Assembly (NCBI GenBank): GCA_046484775.1
Contig: JAWOIG010000149.1
Location: forward strand, 1-37,771
Length of the DNA stretch: 37,771 nt
Reading direction: 5' to 3'
Origin: JAFGQE01 sp046484775
Lineage (GTDB): Bacteria; Bacillota; Clostridia; DUPQ01
The notes beneath the pieces were generated by a model. That model was not told where the DNA came from. It was given only the letters and a program-made list of their open reading frames with translations, and ran no database searches. Each line of letters starts with the position of its first letter. The first letter of the stretch is position 1. The translations under genes were made by a program, and so were the position numbers. Shown in pieces: positions 1 through 7,437 of this stretch.

Positions 1-427
1 TGACATGGGCATACCCATTGTCATTTAAATAATCTATATAATCATCCCTCTCGGCTCCGTTGACTTCCTCGCTTGTAACCCGTGCATCGAATCCCCAGAG
101 AGCCATGTTCCCGCCATCCTTGAAATTGAAGTGCATCTTGCCAATCCCGCAGGTCCTGTATCCATTTTCGGATAAAATTCCCATAATGCTCCTGAATCCC
201 CCGGGCATCATGCCGTTTTCCACACATCCCGTATTGTGGCAATACCGGCCTGTCAGTGTTGCAAACCTTGCGGGCACGCAAACAGGACTTGGCGTATAGG
301 CCCTTGTAAAAGCGATTCCCTCATCAACAAGCGAATCAATCGCCGGTGTCATGATCTTTCGGTTGCCCAGTCCATGAACCGTGTCATACCTCTATTGGTC
401 CGTCATTATGAACAGTATGTTTTTCAT
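1..427 (-). pseudogene. Sulfatase, N-terminal part, interrupted by an in-frame TAG (partial at the window edge)
   Basis: Reading the minus strand from the ATG at 427 gives a type I sulfatase N-terminus: MKNILFIMTDQ, then TAG (394..392), then RYDTVHGLGN in the same frame. The frame continues open to the window edge. C-V-P-A-R at about residues 50-54 matches the C/S-x-P-x-R signature whose cysteine is matured to formylglycine, and the MTDQ aspartate is a usual metal ligand. Such enzymes remove sulfate esters from glycans or other substrates. In homologues the residue after MTDQ is commonly Q, L or W before RYD, so a CAG-to-TAG change is the simplest explanation. A GGGGG tract 8-9 nt before the ATG could serve as ribosome-binding site. 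An internal ATG at 352 could restart translation but would drop the N-terminal metal-binding strand. Only about 142 codons lie in the window, so nothing can be said of the rest. A sequencing error is possible. Confidence 0.85.
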
Positions 428-521
428 AAGATCAACCCCCGCTTTCATTGCTCCGGGCTTGCCGAATGACTTAAATTGAATTGTTTACCTTCATACTCAA
501 GTTATTCTGCAGTACCTGTTC

Positions 522-530
522 ATTATAACA
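522..530 (-). promoter_or_regulatory. Candidate extended -10 promoter of the sulfatase gene
   Basis: On the minus strand the sequence TGTTATAAT is a perfect extended -10 element (TGnTATAAT). It lies about 95 nt upstream of the sulfatase ATG, and no good -35 hexamer is seen at standard spacing. The predicted start near 515 leaves a leader of nearly 90 nt. Confidence 0.45.
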
Positions 531-546
531 TCATGAAGCGTAGATG

Positions 547-570
547 AAAAAACCCCGTCCCGGGTTTTTA
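547..570 (-). terminator. Rho-independent terminator of the pilus operon
   Basis: An 8-bp inverted repeat, AAAAACCC and GGGTTTTT, with a 6-nt loop lies about 50 nt beyond the last pilus-operon stop codon. On the minus strand the hairpin ends in a run of six T. Being A-tract/T-tract symmetrical it could work in both directions, but only the minus-strand operon runs into it. Confidence 0.75.
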
Positions 571-616
571 TCTGTGAAACAAAATATTTCAAGGCATCTC
601 ATGCATGGCAATGGAA

Positions 617-1339
617 TTAGTTTTCAGGTTCCGCAAAATCAAGGTTGCTTGAATAGTCAAATATATTCTGCCATTCCCTCCAGCCTGTTATTTCATATCT
701 GGCCGCATTCATATCAACCCGTTCTCCCGAAGGAGTTCCCCCCGCAATTACAATCTTATAGTCCGGTGCGATGATTTTCAGTCCCACTTCGAGGTGCTTT
801 GCAAATTCACCGTCGTCTTTGCTGACATCAAATTCAATCCATATTCCGGCAAAATTCTCGTTTTCTATGACCTGTCTTAAATATCCCCCATAGTAAACAA
901 CCTGGATTCCGGGAAGCATATCTTCCAAAGCTTCAACCGCTTCTTTGTAAAAGACAGCCTGGAAAACCCTTGAAAGATATTCACCCCTTGCCTGTTCGGG
1001 AAGGTGGAAAACAAAATCCGAATATATGGATTCCTTTATGTCGTCCGCAAGGAAACCATTTCTCAAATCCAAATAGCCTTTTTGCTCTATATAAAGGACA
1101 GCTGCTTCTTCCGCCGACAAAAGCACCTTGTCAATTTCATATATCATTTCCTCCGCCATGGCATCGATCTGATAGTATTCCCTGGTCCATCCGTATGCCT
1201 TTTCTCCCAGTCTGAGAACCGAAAGCGATGCAGTCAGGGCGGCAAGCCCGAATACAACCAGTACGATCATTACAAGCATAACCAATACGGAAGAGGCTCC
1301 TCTTTCATTAAAGCGGACCCGGACTCCTTTTCTTGTCAT
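617..1339 (-). CDS. PilX-like accessory protein of the pilus cluster (unnamed family)
   Basis: 240 residues. A basic N-terminus containing R-F-N-E-R-G is followed by one long hydrophobic helix (about residues 16-42) beginning A-S-S-V-L-V-M, then a soluble domain rich in acidic residues. This resembles the N-terminus of PilX/GspK-like minor pilin proteins, which sit in the membrane and initiate or cap the fibre. The classical G-F-T-L-x-E processing site is absent, so prepilin peptidase cleavage after Gly14 is only a possibility. Its ATG overlaps the upstream stop by one base (TAATG), with GAGGG just before, which implies translational coupling. It is the last gene of the six-gene operon and is followed by the terminator at 547-570. 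I recognise no enzymatic domain in the C-terminal part; assignment rests on context and on the N-terminal helix. Confidence 0.7.
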   Translation of the reverse strand: MTRKGVRVRFNERGASSVLVMLVMIVLVVFGLAALTASLSVLRLGEKAYGWTREYYQIDAMAEEMIYEIDKVLLSAEEAAVLYIEQKGYLDLRNGFLADDIKESIYSDFVFHLPEQARGEYLSRVFQAVFYKEAVEALEDMLPGIQVVYYGGYLRQVIENENFAGIWIEFDVSKDDGEFAKHLEVGLKIIAPDYKIVIAGGTPSGERVDMNAARYEITGWREWQNIFDYSSNLDFAEPEN

Positions 1340-1887
1340 TATGGTCCCTCCGCGAATACATAATTCTTCATCGTACCGTATTCGGCAAGAATCCCGCCAT
1401 TTTCAGTTCCGGTGTCAACATAGCCTACAGTTGACTTTATGCTGTATAAATTGGAAATATTAACATTTTGATTTGATCCGCTTTTTGTTATAAAGCCACT
1501 TGTAACAATGGCATTCCTTACAGGCGCAACCACGGTCTTCACAACAAAAACCGGTTCCTCCCCAGGTTGCGGACGATCCCAGTCGCCATTGAAGTATTGT
1601 CTTGCAATTATGGCATCCCCATCTTTTTCGATATCCAGGGTGGATATGTCAATGCTATCTTCGTCAATCGTACCGGGAAGCCTGCTTATCCTGAAAGCCT
1701 CCACGGCATTCGCCGCCTTGACCGATGCCATCTCCTTGTCATAGGCCTTGCTTCTGACTTCGCCGGACAAAATGAAAAGACGCATTATAAGTCCGCATAC
1801 AAGGCAGAGCACTCCTACGGAGATAATAATCTCGACCAATGTAAAGCCCTTGTCGCCATTCCTTCCTGTTATTGGCAAAGCTCCCAC
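1339..1887 (-). CDS. Prepilin-type pilin-like protein (type IV pilus / type II secretion)
   Basis: 182 residues with a textbook prepilin leader: a short basic peptide ending D-K-G, then F-T-L-V-E and a hydrophobic stretch of about 20 residues. The Glu at +5 after the Gly|Phe cleavage site is the residue needed for methylation and subunit assembly. The remaining 140 residues should form the globular pilin head. The annotated start is a GTG that directly follows the TAG of the upstream gene. A TTG three codons later (1878), preceded by AGGTGG at 5 nt, is an equally good start and gives an 11-residue leader. It probably acts as a minor pilin or pseudopilin. Prepilin peptidase is not encoded in this window. 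Confidence 0.85.
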   Translation of the reverse strand: MGALPITGRNGDKGFTLVEIIISVGVLCLVCGLIMRLFILSGEVRSKAYDKEMASVKAANAVEAFRISRLPGTIDEDSIDISTLDIEKDGDAIIARQYFNGDWDRPQPGEEPVFVVKTVVAPVRNAIVTSGFITKSGSNQNVNISNLYSIKSTVGYVDTGTENGGILAEYGTMKNYVFAEGP

Positions 1888-2385
1888 CTATCCGGTTTTT
1901 TTACCGATTATCCTTTCCATTGTTTTGATTTTGCCATCCTGGCTGTATACCGCCGTTATCCTGAAGAAATTACCATCTTCATAATAATCCATGATAAACC
2001 CATCTATCTCGACTATCCTTTCGGCATCTTCAATATCGGGGTCAATCCCGGCGGGAATATATATTTCCCAAAGGGCGCCCTCGGAATAAAATATATATGT
2101 ATACATGCCCTTTTCTATACCTGCATGTTCTATGACAAGCACCTCCGACTCACCGAGAAATTTCTTTTCGTAAGATATCATGCCTCCGAAATCGTTTTGG
2201 CGTATCCGCATATTGACATAGGACAAGGCAATCCGCGCGTTTGTAAGCCGGCTGTTGTTTTCAAGTATTCTTGAATATGCCTTTCTCCCCGCATCCATCA
2301 GAATCGCCGCGGAAAAACAAATGGCCAATATAAGCAATACGACCAAAAATGTCTCTGTTGCTTTATTAATCCTCGTCCTGGCCAA
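1888..2385 (-). CDS. DUF4860-like pilus-cluster protein
   Basis: 165 residues. One N-terminal hydrophobic helix (about residues 12-30, F-L-V-V-L-L-I-L-A-I) is followed by a soluble beta-rich domain with motifs such as R-I-A-L-S-Y-V-N-M-R-I-R-Q-N-D. I recall this pattern from DUF4860 proteins that sit beside pilC and pilins in Clostridia; the family name is from memory. There is no G-F-T-L-x-E cleavage site. The start codon is TTG, supported by AAGGTG 6 nt upstream, and no ATG in frame would keep the helix. It is 23 nt downstream of the small pilin-like gene and ends immediately before the next start. It most likely helps build or anchor the fibre. Biochemical role unknown. Confidence 0.7.
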   Translation of the reverse strand: MARTRINKATETFLVVLLILAICFSAAILMDAGRKAYSRILENNSRLTNARIALSYVNMRIRQNDFGGMISYEKKFLGESEVLVIEHAGIEKGMYTYIFYSEGALWEIYIPAGIDPDIEDAERIVEIDGFIMDYYEDGNFFRITAVYSQDGKIKTMERIIGKKTG

Positions 2386-2408
2386 AGAAGCACCTTCACC
2401 AGACGGGT

Positions 2409-2750
2409 TTATCTCCCGCCTGTCTTTCCTCTTCTGCTATAGACTTCAATGTCCGGCATGATATTTGCAGCAAAAGCATCGTAATAATAAACATATCGGC
2501 TGTCATCCAGGATCAGTCCATAGTTTTCGGCAAGGTAATCAAGGTCGGGCGGATAGCTGCCCTCGAGGGCATAACACTGAATGACATATTTCCTGATAGT
2601 GTCCTCTATTGCATCTGCCCTTATATATCCGCTCTCCCTGCCGAATGACGGCAATGACACAATGACCGCCGCAATGACTGCAAATACAATTGCAAGCGGG
2701 AAAATCCTTGAAATCGCCCTGATTCTGTTTTTTTTCTTTTTTTCAAACAT
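2409..2750 (-). CDS. Small pilin-like membrane protein of the pilus cluster
   Basis: 113 residues. A very basic start (M-F-E-K-K-K-K) precedes a hydrophobic helix at about residues 16-34, then a short soluble domain with A-L-E-G-S-Y-P-P-D-L-D-Y-L and Y-V-Y-Y-Y-D-A-F-A-A-N-I-M-P-D-I. The Y-A-L-E-G-S-Y-P-P block resembles the head domain of GspG-type pseudopilins, where a similar segment follows the long helix. A processing site of the usual type is missing, so it may stay uncleaved. It begins 7 nt after the pilC stop, with AGGATG as ribosome-binding site inside the pilC end, so the two are almost certainly co-translated. Exact function unknown. Confidence 0.75.
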   Translation of the reverse strand: MFEKKKKNRIRAISRIFPLAIVFAVIAAVIVSLPSFGRESGYIRADAIEDTIRKYVIQCYALEGSYPPDLDYLAENYGLILDDSRYVYYYDAFAANIMPDIEVYSRRGKTGGR

Positions 2751-2757
2751 TATGCCA

Positions 2758-3810
2758 TCATCCTATTGAATTCATTATTCCGGTTACCGGTAAAATCACC
2801 GATATCAATATGAAGCCCACCAATAATGACAATATGATTATAAGAATCGGCTCAAGCGCGGTCGTCAGATTCAAGACCCTTTCTTCCGTTTCCTTTTCCA
2901 TGATATCCGCGGCCTTGTCCAGCGTCGCTTCCATATGGCCTGTTTCGTGGGCAATTGCAATAAGCTTGACAAGAAGCATCGGGAACAATCCAAGCCTGTC
3001 AATCACTTCATCCGGTCGGGTTCCTTCGCCCAGCTCCGAGGCTGCATTTTTCAATTTTTCCGAAATGCACTTGTTTTCGGTTATTGCCGCCAGCATTTCA
3101 ACCGCCAGGGTAAGGTTGATGCCGCTTTTAAGAAGCATTGCAAGATTCCTTGCGAATCTGGCCGCGGCATTTGCAATCGTAATCCTTCGAAAAAACGGAA
3201 TATGCAGCTTAAGGCAGTCAATCCTGCCTTTTCCATATTCCGTAATCTTAAAGACCCAGAAAATCAGACCTGCCGCCGCCGCCGCCAATGCCAGCCAAAG
3301 GATGTTTTTTGAAATGAATGATCCGAAGTTCATAAGTATCCGGGTCGCACCCGGCATATCCCCTCCCAGAGACAAAAGGATATCGTTGAACATAGGCAGC
3401 ACATAGACAAGGAGCAGTATTATTACGGCCAGCATAAGCACCGACAATATGAGCGGATATATTATCGCGGATTTGATTTTTCCCGAGGTTTCAATCTGTT
3501 TGTCAAGTGTATCTGCTATCCTTTTCAACATCATGGGCATATTTCCGCTTTTTTCCCCTATGTTGGCCATTTCGATGAAAAACCGGCCGAGTTCGCGAGA
3601 GTGTCCTTTTACACAATCATAAAATGATTCGCCTTTGTTGAGCCCGCCGATTATTTCAGCACTGATTTCCCTGATTTTATTATTTCCGCTTTTCTGACTG
3701 ATTATTGAAAGACCCCGCTGCATCGATATATCTGAATCGGATACAAGGGACAGCTGTCTGCTGAACAGGGCTATGTCCCCTGTGGGTATCGACTGCCTGA
3801 CATTTGCCAT
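2758..3810 (-). CDS. pilC: Type II secretion / type IV pilus inner-membrane platform protein (GspF/PilC family)
   Basis: 350 residues, slightly shorter than the usual 400. Two tandem GspF domains are visible. The first starts at I-A-L-F-S-R-Q-L-S-L-V-S with the typical G-x-S-F-Y-D-C segment, and is followed by a strongly hydrophobic pair of helices around residues 115-190. The second has F-A-R-N-L-A-M-L-L-K-S-G-I-N-L and ends in a C-terminal membrane helix (I-L-I-I-I-L-S-L-L-V-G-F). PilC couples the cytoplasmic ATPase to pilin insertion or removal. I chose the ATG at 3810 over a GTG at 3819 because AAAGGGTGG lies 5 nt before it. It follows pilT by about 20 nt in the same operon. The first domain is short at its N-terminus. 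Confidence 0.92.
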   Translation of the reverse strand: MANVRQSIPTGDIALFSRQLSLVSDSDISMQRGLSIISQKSGNNKIREISAEIIGGLNKGESFYDCVKGHSRELGRFFIEMANIGEKSGNMPMMLKRIADTLDKQIETSGKIKSAIIYPLILSVLMLAVIILLLVYVLPMFNDILLSLGGDMPGATRILMNFGSFISKNILWLALAAAAAGLIFWVFKITEYGKGRIDCLKLHIPFFRRITIANAAARFARNLAMLLKSGINLTLAVEMLAAITENKCISEKLKNAASELGEGTRPDEVIDRLGLFPMLLVKLIAIAHETGHMEATLDKAADIMEKETEERVLNLTTALEPILIIILSLLVGFILISVILPVTGIMNSIG

Positions 3811-3832
3811 AAAAACCACCCTTTGCGTTAAT

Positions 3833-4909
3833 CTATTTCATTGACATGTATCTGTCGAATAACTGCATGTCCTGGGCCTTGAGCCGGGCGACCTTTTCAT
3901 CTATTACGCCGTCCCGGCAAAGCTGAGCAAGATTCCTTTCAAGCGATCTCATTCCTTCATCGTTGCCTGACTGAATCAGGTTGTTTATCTGATAGTATTT
4001 GCCTTCCCTTATGAGATTCCTTACGGCGGGAGTCGCAACCATTACCTCGGTTGCGACAACCAGTCCCATGTCGTCCTTTCTTGGAATCAGCTGCTGCGAA
4101 ACCACGCCTTCCAATACCGTTGCAAGCTGGCTTTTTATTTGGTTCTGCTGGTTTGTCGGAAACGAGTCTATTATCCTGTCTATAGACTTAACTGCACCAA
4201 TCGTGTGGAGGGTGGACAGTACCAGGTGACCCGTTTCGGCCGCGGACAATGCGATTGATATCGTTTCAATGTCCCTCATCTCTCCTACCATTATTACATC
4301 GGGGTCCTCTCTTAGAGATGATTTCAGGGCTTTTGCAAAATTATCCGCATCCTCGCCTATCTCCCGTTGTGTAACCATGCTTCTTTTATGTCTGTGAAGG
4401 TATTCAAGGGGGTCCTCTATTGTGATTATATGATATTGCTGCTGGCTGTTTATAATGTCCAGAACACTTGCAAGCGTAGTTGATTTCCCACTGCCGGTCG
4501 CTCCGGTTACAAGTATGAGTCCATTGGATTTCGTCGCAAGCGACCTTATGACTTCGGGAAGTCCCAGGCTGTCAAATGAAGGTATTTCAATCGGAAGCGC
4601 TCTGATGGCTATCGCATATGTGCCGCGCTGCCTGTACATGTTGCACCTGAATCTTCCAATCCCCGGCAGGGAATATGAAAAATCCACAACCTTATTATCG
4701 GCAAGCTGTCTTTTCTTGGCTTCATCCAGGTGTTCTCCGATAATTTGCATGATGTCGTCCGGCTCAAGTCTCTTTGTGCCTTCAACCGGAATCAGCCTTG
4801 AGTTTACCCTGATGAGAGGCTTGGTTCCGACACACAGATGAAGATCCGTAGCACCGCATTCCATTGTCTTTTTTAATAGTGAATTTATGCTCCCGGATTC
4901 AATGCTCAT
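3833..4909 (-). CDS. pilT: Type IV pilus retraction ATPase PilT
   Basis: 358 residues, normal for PilT. The hexameric cytoplasmic ATPase depolymerises pili and powers twitching, or in some systems serves both directions. Visible motifs are Walker A G-A-T-G-S-G-K-S-T (about residues 136-144), the Asp box T-I-E-D-P-L-E-Y (163-170), Walker B D-P-D-V-I-M-V-G-E-M-R-D (202-213), the His box E-T-G-H-L-V-L-S-T-L-H-T (225-236) and A-V-R-N-L-I-R-E (295-302), a PilT hallmark near the C-terminus. It is the first gene of the pilus operon and has its own promoter. GGGGG lies 5-10 nt before the ATG. No PilB/GspE-type extension ATPase is nearby, so the partner must be elsewhere or PilT may be the only motor. 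Confidence 0.95.
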   Translation of the reverse strand: MSIESGSINSLLKKTMECGATDLHLCVGTKPLIRVNSRLIPVEGTKRLEPDDIMQIIGEHLDEAKKRQLADNKVVDFSYSLPGIGRFRCNMYRQRGTYAIAIRALPIEIPSFDSLGLPEVIRSLATKSNGLILVTGATGSGKSTTLASVLDIINSQQQYHIITIEDPLEYLHRHKRSMVTQREIGEDADNFAKALKSSLREDPDVIMVGEMRDIETISIALSAAETGHLVLSTLHTIGAVKSIDRIIDSFPTNQQNQIKSQLATVLEGVVSQQLIPRKDDMGLVVATEVMVATPAVRNLIREGKYYQINNLIQSGNDEGMRSLERNLAQLCRDGVIDEKVARLKAQDMQLFDRYMSMK

Positions 4910-4954
4910 AAAAACCCCCGGGATATTATATAATCGAACGAATATCCCCAGCCA

Positions 4955-4983
4955 ATTTTATCATAATAAGATTTTACTGTCTA
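4955..4983 (-). promoter_or_regulatory. Promoter of the pilus operon
   Basis: Minus strand: -35 TAGACA (4983..4978), 17-nt spacer, -10 TAAAAT (4960..4955) preceded by TGA to give an extended -10. Each hexamer matches the sigma-A consensus at 5 of 6 bases. The predicted start near 4948 gives a leader of about 40 nt before pilT. Confidence 0.65.
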
Positions 4984-5131
4984 TTGAGGCAATCCTGGTA
5001 TTCCGACTCCCGGATCTGCCCGCGATTCCGCAGCCATAGCCTTTGTTGCCAACATGAACAACTGCATAATATTCCGGTTCCGGCTTGACATATTATACCT
5101 TTGGCGGTGTTTCAACCATTGTTTTGCAAAA

Positions 5132-7288
5132 CTATTCGATTGCTCGGTGGGAAATGCTTCCGTCTTCGGACAAAATCTTGATCCTGTACCCGTTTGCATG
5201 GATAACCAGATTGAAATCCCCCAGTCTTTCCGTACCGCATGGGTTGACCGCATATCCCTCTTTCCATCCCGGTTCGACGGGCGAAATCCCCGCAATGTCC
5301 TCGACCAGAATAGGTATCGGCGAGCTTGCCCATGGATGGCACAGGCTTGTGTTCCATTTGTAGTCTTTATGCCAGACCTCGAAACAGGTCGTGGCGTCCT
5401 GCCTGAGCATGGTTCCCCATGAAAATACGTCGTCAGACAGAATGAGGTCAAAGGCAAGACCGGCGGCTTCATTTTGTATCAATCCCTTGAGAAGGAAATA
5501 TGCCATGTATACTCCGCAGTTCAATCTTTTCTTTTCAATCATTCCTATTATTTCAGGTATGCTTTCCCGTGGAGCTATCCCGCAGTACAGCGGCATTATG
5601 TTTGAATGAAGCGCGGTATGGCTGCTGTCAGGGGTGTCCCTGAACAATTTCCTCCCTCTGTCATAGAAAGCGTCAATATAAGCCTGCCTCAGCTCCGGCA
5701 GCCTGTCCTCATACCCGATGCCAAGAATCTCATATATCCTGTTCATGGACAAAACGCCCAAAATGTGGAATATATTGGCGATGTTATGGGTGCCATATGT
5801 TTTGCCTATTTCAAGATTGTAGTCATATCCGTCCGTAAAGTCATATGGATTCCTGGGCCAGTCCACGAGATGAAGTTCTTTTGTGATGTCAAAAAGAAGC
5901 CCGTCCTTTTCATATCCGCGGTAATAATCCATCATGCCCTTGCAGTAAGGAAGCATCTCCGCCAGGAAGTCCTTGTCACCGCTGTGCTTGTAGTAGATAA
6001 GAAGGTTAAGGGGAAACTGGAATGAATAATCAACGAGGGAATTTATATAGTGGTTCAGCGTCGTTGTCTGTATCGATTTTATGTAATATGATGAATCCGC
6101 AAAGCCCCTCAGGGCCCTCTTCATGACAGGCAGGTCGCCCGTAAGATAAAAATGGCTTTGTCCCGTTATCGTCATATCTCCCAGATAAAGTCCCTTTTCC
6201 CTTGTCGGACAATCAAGGTAGCCCTCCTGTGTTCCTGTCCTGACCCCGTTCTTGCATATTGTCCATATGCCGTTCATTCTTTCATTGGCGGATTCAAAGG
6301 CTGTGCTCTCATAATCAAATGGATAATTCCGCGCCTTTATCATGACATTCTCAATAACGACCCCGTCCGGAACAACAAGTTCGATATATCGAAAAGCCAT
6401 GTAATCGTAAAAAACGGGGTACTCGCCTTTTTCCCCCGACAGAATGAATGTCTGCCTGTAAAGACAGTTGCATCTCATGTTATATCTGGCCCTTCCGTTT
6501 TCATCAAGTTCCTCCGCGCACCTGACTTCAATTATATCGCCGCTTTTTCCCGCGGCTTCAAAATATACCGTTCCGGAATATTCGCAGCCCAGGTCATATA
6601 AAATTACATTTCCGTCGAACCCGGCCTCGCTTACCGGCCTGACATCGTAAAATTGAAGCCGCCTTGAAATCTGTTTTCTGAACACATGGTCATTGTTGGC
6701 CTTTACGGAGGATTTTTCCCAATGTGAATCATCAAATTCCGGAAGCTTCCATTCATATTCCCAGATCCGGGCATCGAAGTTTTCCAGATACTGTGTCCTG
6801 TATGCGATTACTTCGCCTCTTCCATAGGCGTTTGTAAGCCTGCAAGGAACATTTTCATCGGTAAAGGCCAGTATTTCTTCCCCGGCTTCAATTTCGGCTA
6901 TGAAACCTGTCCGGAAATCCCCTCCCGGGGAGACCCTGTTGAGTTCACCCTGATAGTACAGATGTCCGCACAATACATTTCTACCCGGAACCAGATAACC
7001 GGTAATATCTATTTCAATATACCCGAACGCAAAGTGGTATGCCGGCGCCGGACCCATATCGATTTGCTTTCCGTCTATATAAATCCTAGCAATGTCGTCC
7101 GCGGAATATCTGAGGATTGTTCTTTTCCCCATGCTATCGAATGCAAGCCTGAAAAGAGTGTGTCTGTTTCTGTATTCATCCGGATGCTCCGGATTTTCCT
7201 GGTTAAGTATACCTTTTTTTCTTATATCCAACGGATGACTGTCCGCGAACATCCCGTGGACAATCCATCTGGCTTTTTTAAACGGCAT
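5132..7288 (-). CDS. Alpha-L-rhamnosidase-like glycoside hydrolase (GH78 type)
   Basis: 718 residues from the ATG at 7288. It has an N-terminal beta-sandwich region (about 1-330) and an (alpha/alpha)6-type catalytic region. The catalytic part shows G-Y-L-D-C-P-T-R-E-K-G-L-Y-L-G-D (about residues 353-370), matching the D-C-P-x-R-x-E/K...G-D signature of GH78 that carries catalytic acids. Further on are T-C-F-E-V-W (about 632) and C-H-P-W-A-S-S-P (about 648), the late Glu and His-Trp motifs. The family removes L-rhamnose from rhamnogalacturonan, flavonoids or other glycans. There is no signal peptide, so it probably acts on imported oligosaccharides. A TTG six codons upstream is possible, but AAGGGGGG 4 nt before the ATG decides the start. 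It is divergent from the PL22-type lyase, which suggests shared pectin control. Substrate is inferred. Confidence 0.82.
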   Translation of the reverse strand: MPFKKARWIVHGMFADSHPLDIRKKGILNQENPEHPDEYRNRHTLFRLAFDSMGKRTILRYSADDIARIYIDGKQIDMGPAPAYHFAFGYIEIDITGYLVPGRNVLCGHLYYQGELNRVSPGGDFRTGFIAEIEAGEEILAFTDENVPCRLTNAYGRGEVIAYRTQYLENFDARIWEYEWKLPEFDDSHWEKSSVKANNDHVFRKQISRRLQFYDVRPVSEAGFDGNVILYDLGCEYSGTVYFEAAGKSGDIIEVRCAEELDENGRARYNMRCNCLYRQTFILSGEKGEYPVFYDYMAFRYIELVVPDGVVIENVMIKARNYPFDYESTAFESANERMNGIWTICKNGVRTGTQEGYLDCPTREKGLYLGDMTITGQSHFYLTGDLPVMKRALRGFADSSYYIKSIQTTTLNHYINSLVDYSFQFPLNLLIYYKHSGDKDFLAEMLPYCKGMMDYYRGYEKDGLLFDITKELHLVDWPRNPYDFTDGYDYNLEIGKTYGTHNIANIFHILGVLSMNRIYEILGIGYEDRLPELRQAYIDAFYDRGRKLFRDTPDSSHTALHSNIMPLYCGIAPRESIPEIIGMIEKKRLNCGVYMAYFLLKGLIQNEAAGLAFDLILSDDVFSWGTMLRQDATTCFEVWHKDYKWNTSLCHPWASSPIPILVEDIAGISPVEPGWKEGYAVNPCGTERLGDFNLVIHANGYRIKILSEDGSISHRAIE

Positions 7289-7315
7289 AACGCCCCCCTT
7301 ATTCAATATAGTGAC

Positions 7316-7324
7316 ATCATATCA
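7316..7324 (-). promoter_or_regulatory. Candidate extended -10 promoter of the GH78 gene
   Basis: Minus strand TGATATGAT fits the extended -10 pattern TGnTATAAT with one mismatch. The predicted start at about 7309 lies about 20 nt upstream of the ATG. No convincing -35 hexamer is seen. Confidence 0.4.
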
Positions 7325-7403
7325 GATTATCAGACACCTTCATATATCATATGGGTACAGGCCGCTATCGCCCTCATCCCTCATTCCTGCCGCGGAAACC
7401 ACC

Positions 7404-7431
7404 CCGACACTGCAATTTCCTGTGCTATAAT
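7404..7431 (+). promoter_or_regulatory. Promoter of the PL22-type lyase gene, apparently leaderless
   Basis: CCGACA (7404-7409), a 16-nt spacer and a perfect extended -10, TGCTATAAT, with TATAAT at 7426-7431. Transcription would begin around 7437-7438, which is the A of the ATG at 7438. No Shine-Dalgarno sequence lies between the -10 and the ATG. Confidence 0.6.
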
Positions 7432-7437
7432 CAAGAT

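Noticed and set aside
1567..2274. A 235-codon open frame on the plus strand opposite the pilin-like genes
   Set aside because: It overlaps two operon genes antisense, with a poor start and a composition expected from codon shadows.
7351..7437. Longer start for the PL22-type lyase
   Set aside because: The extra residues would be translated from DNA upstream of the likely promoter and look unlike the family N-terminus. The propeller begins properly at 7438.
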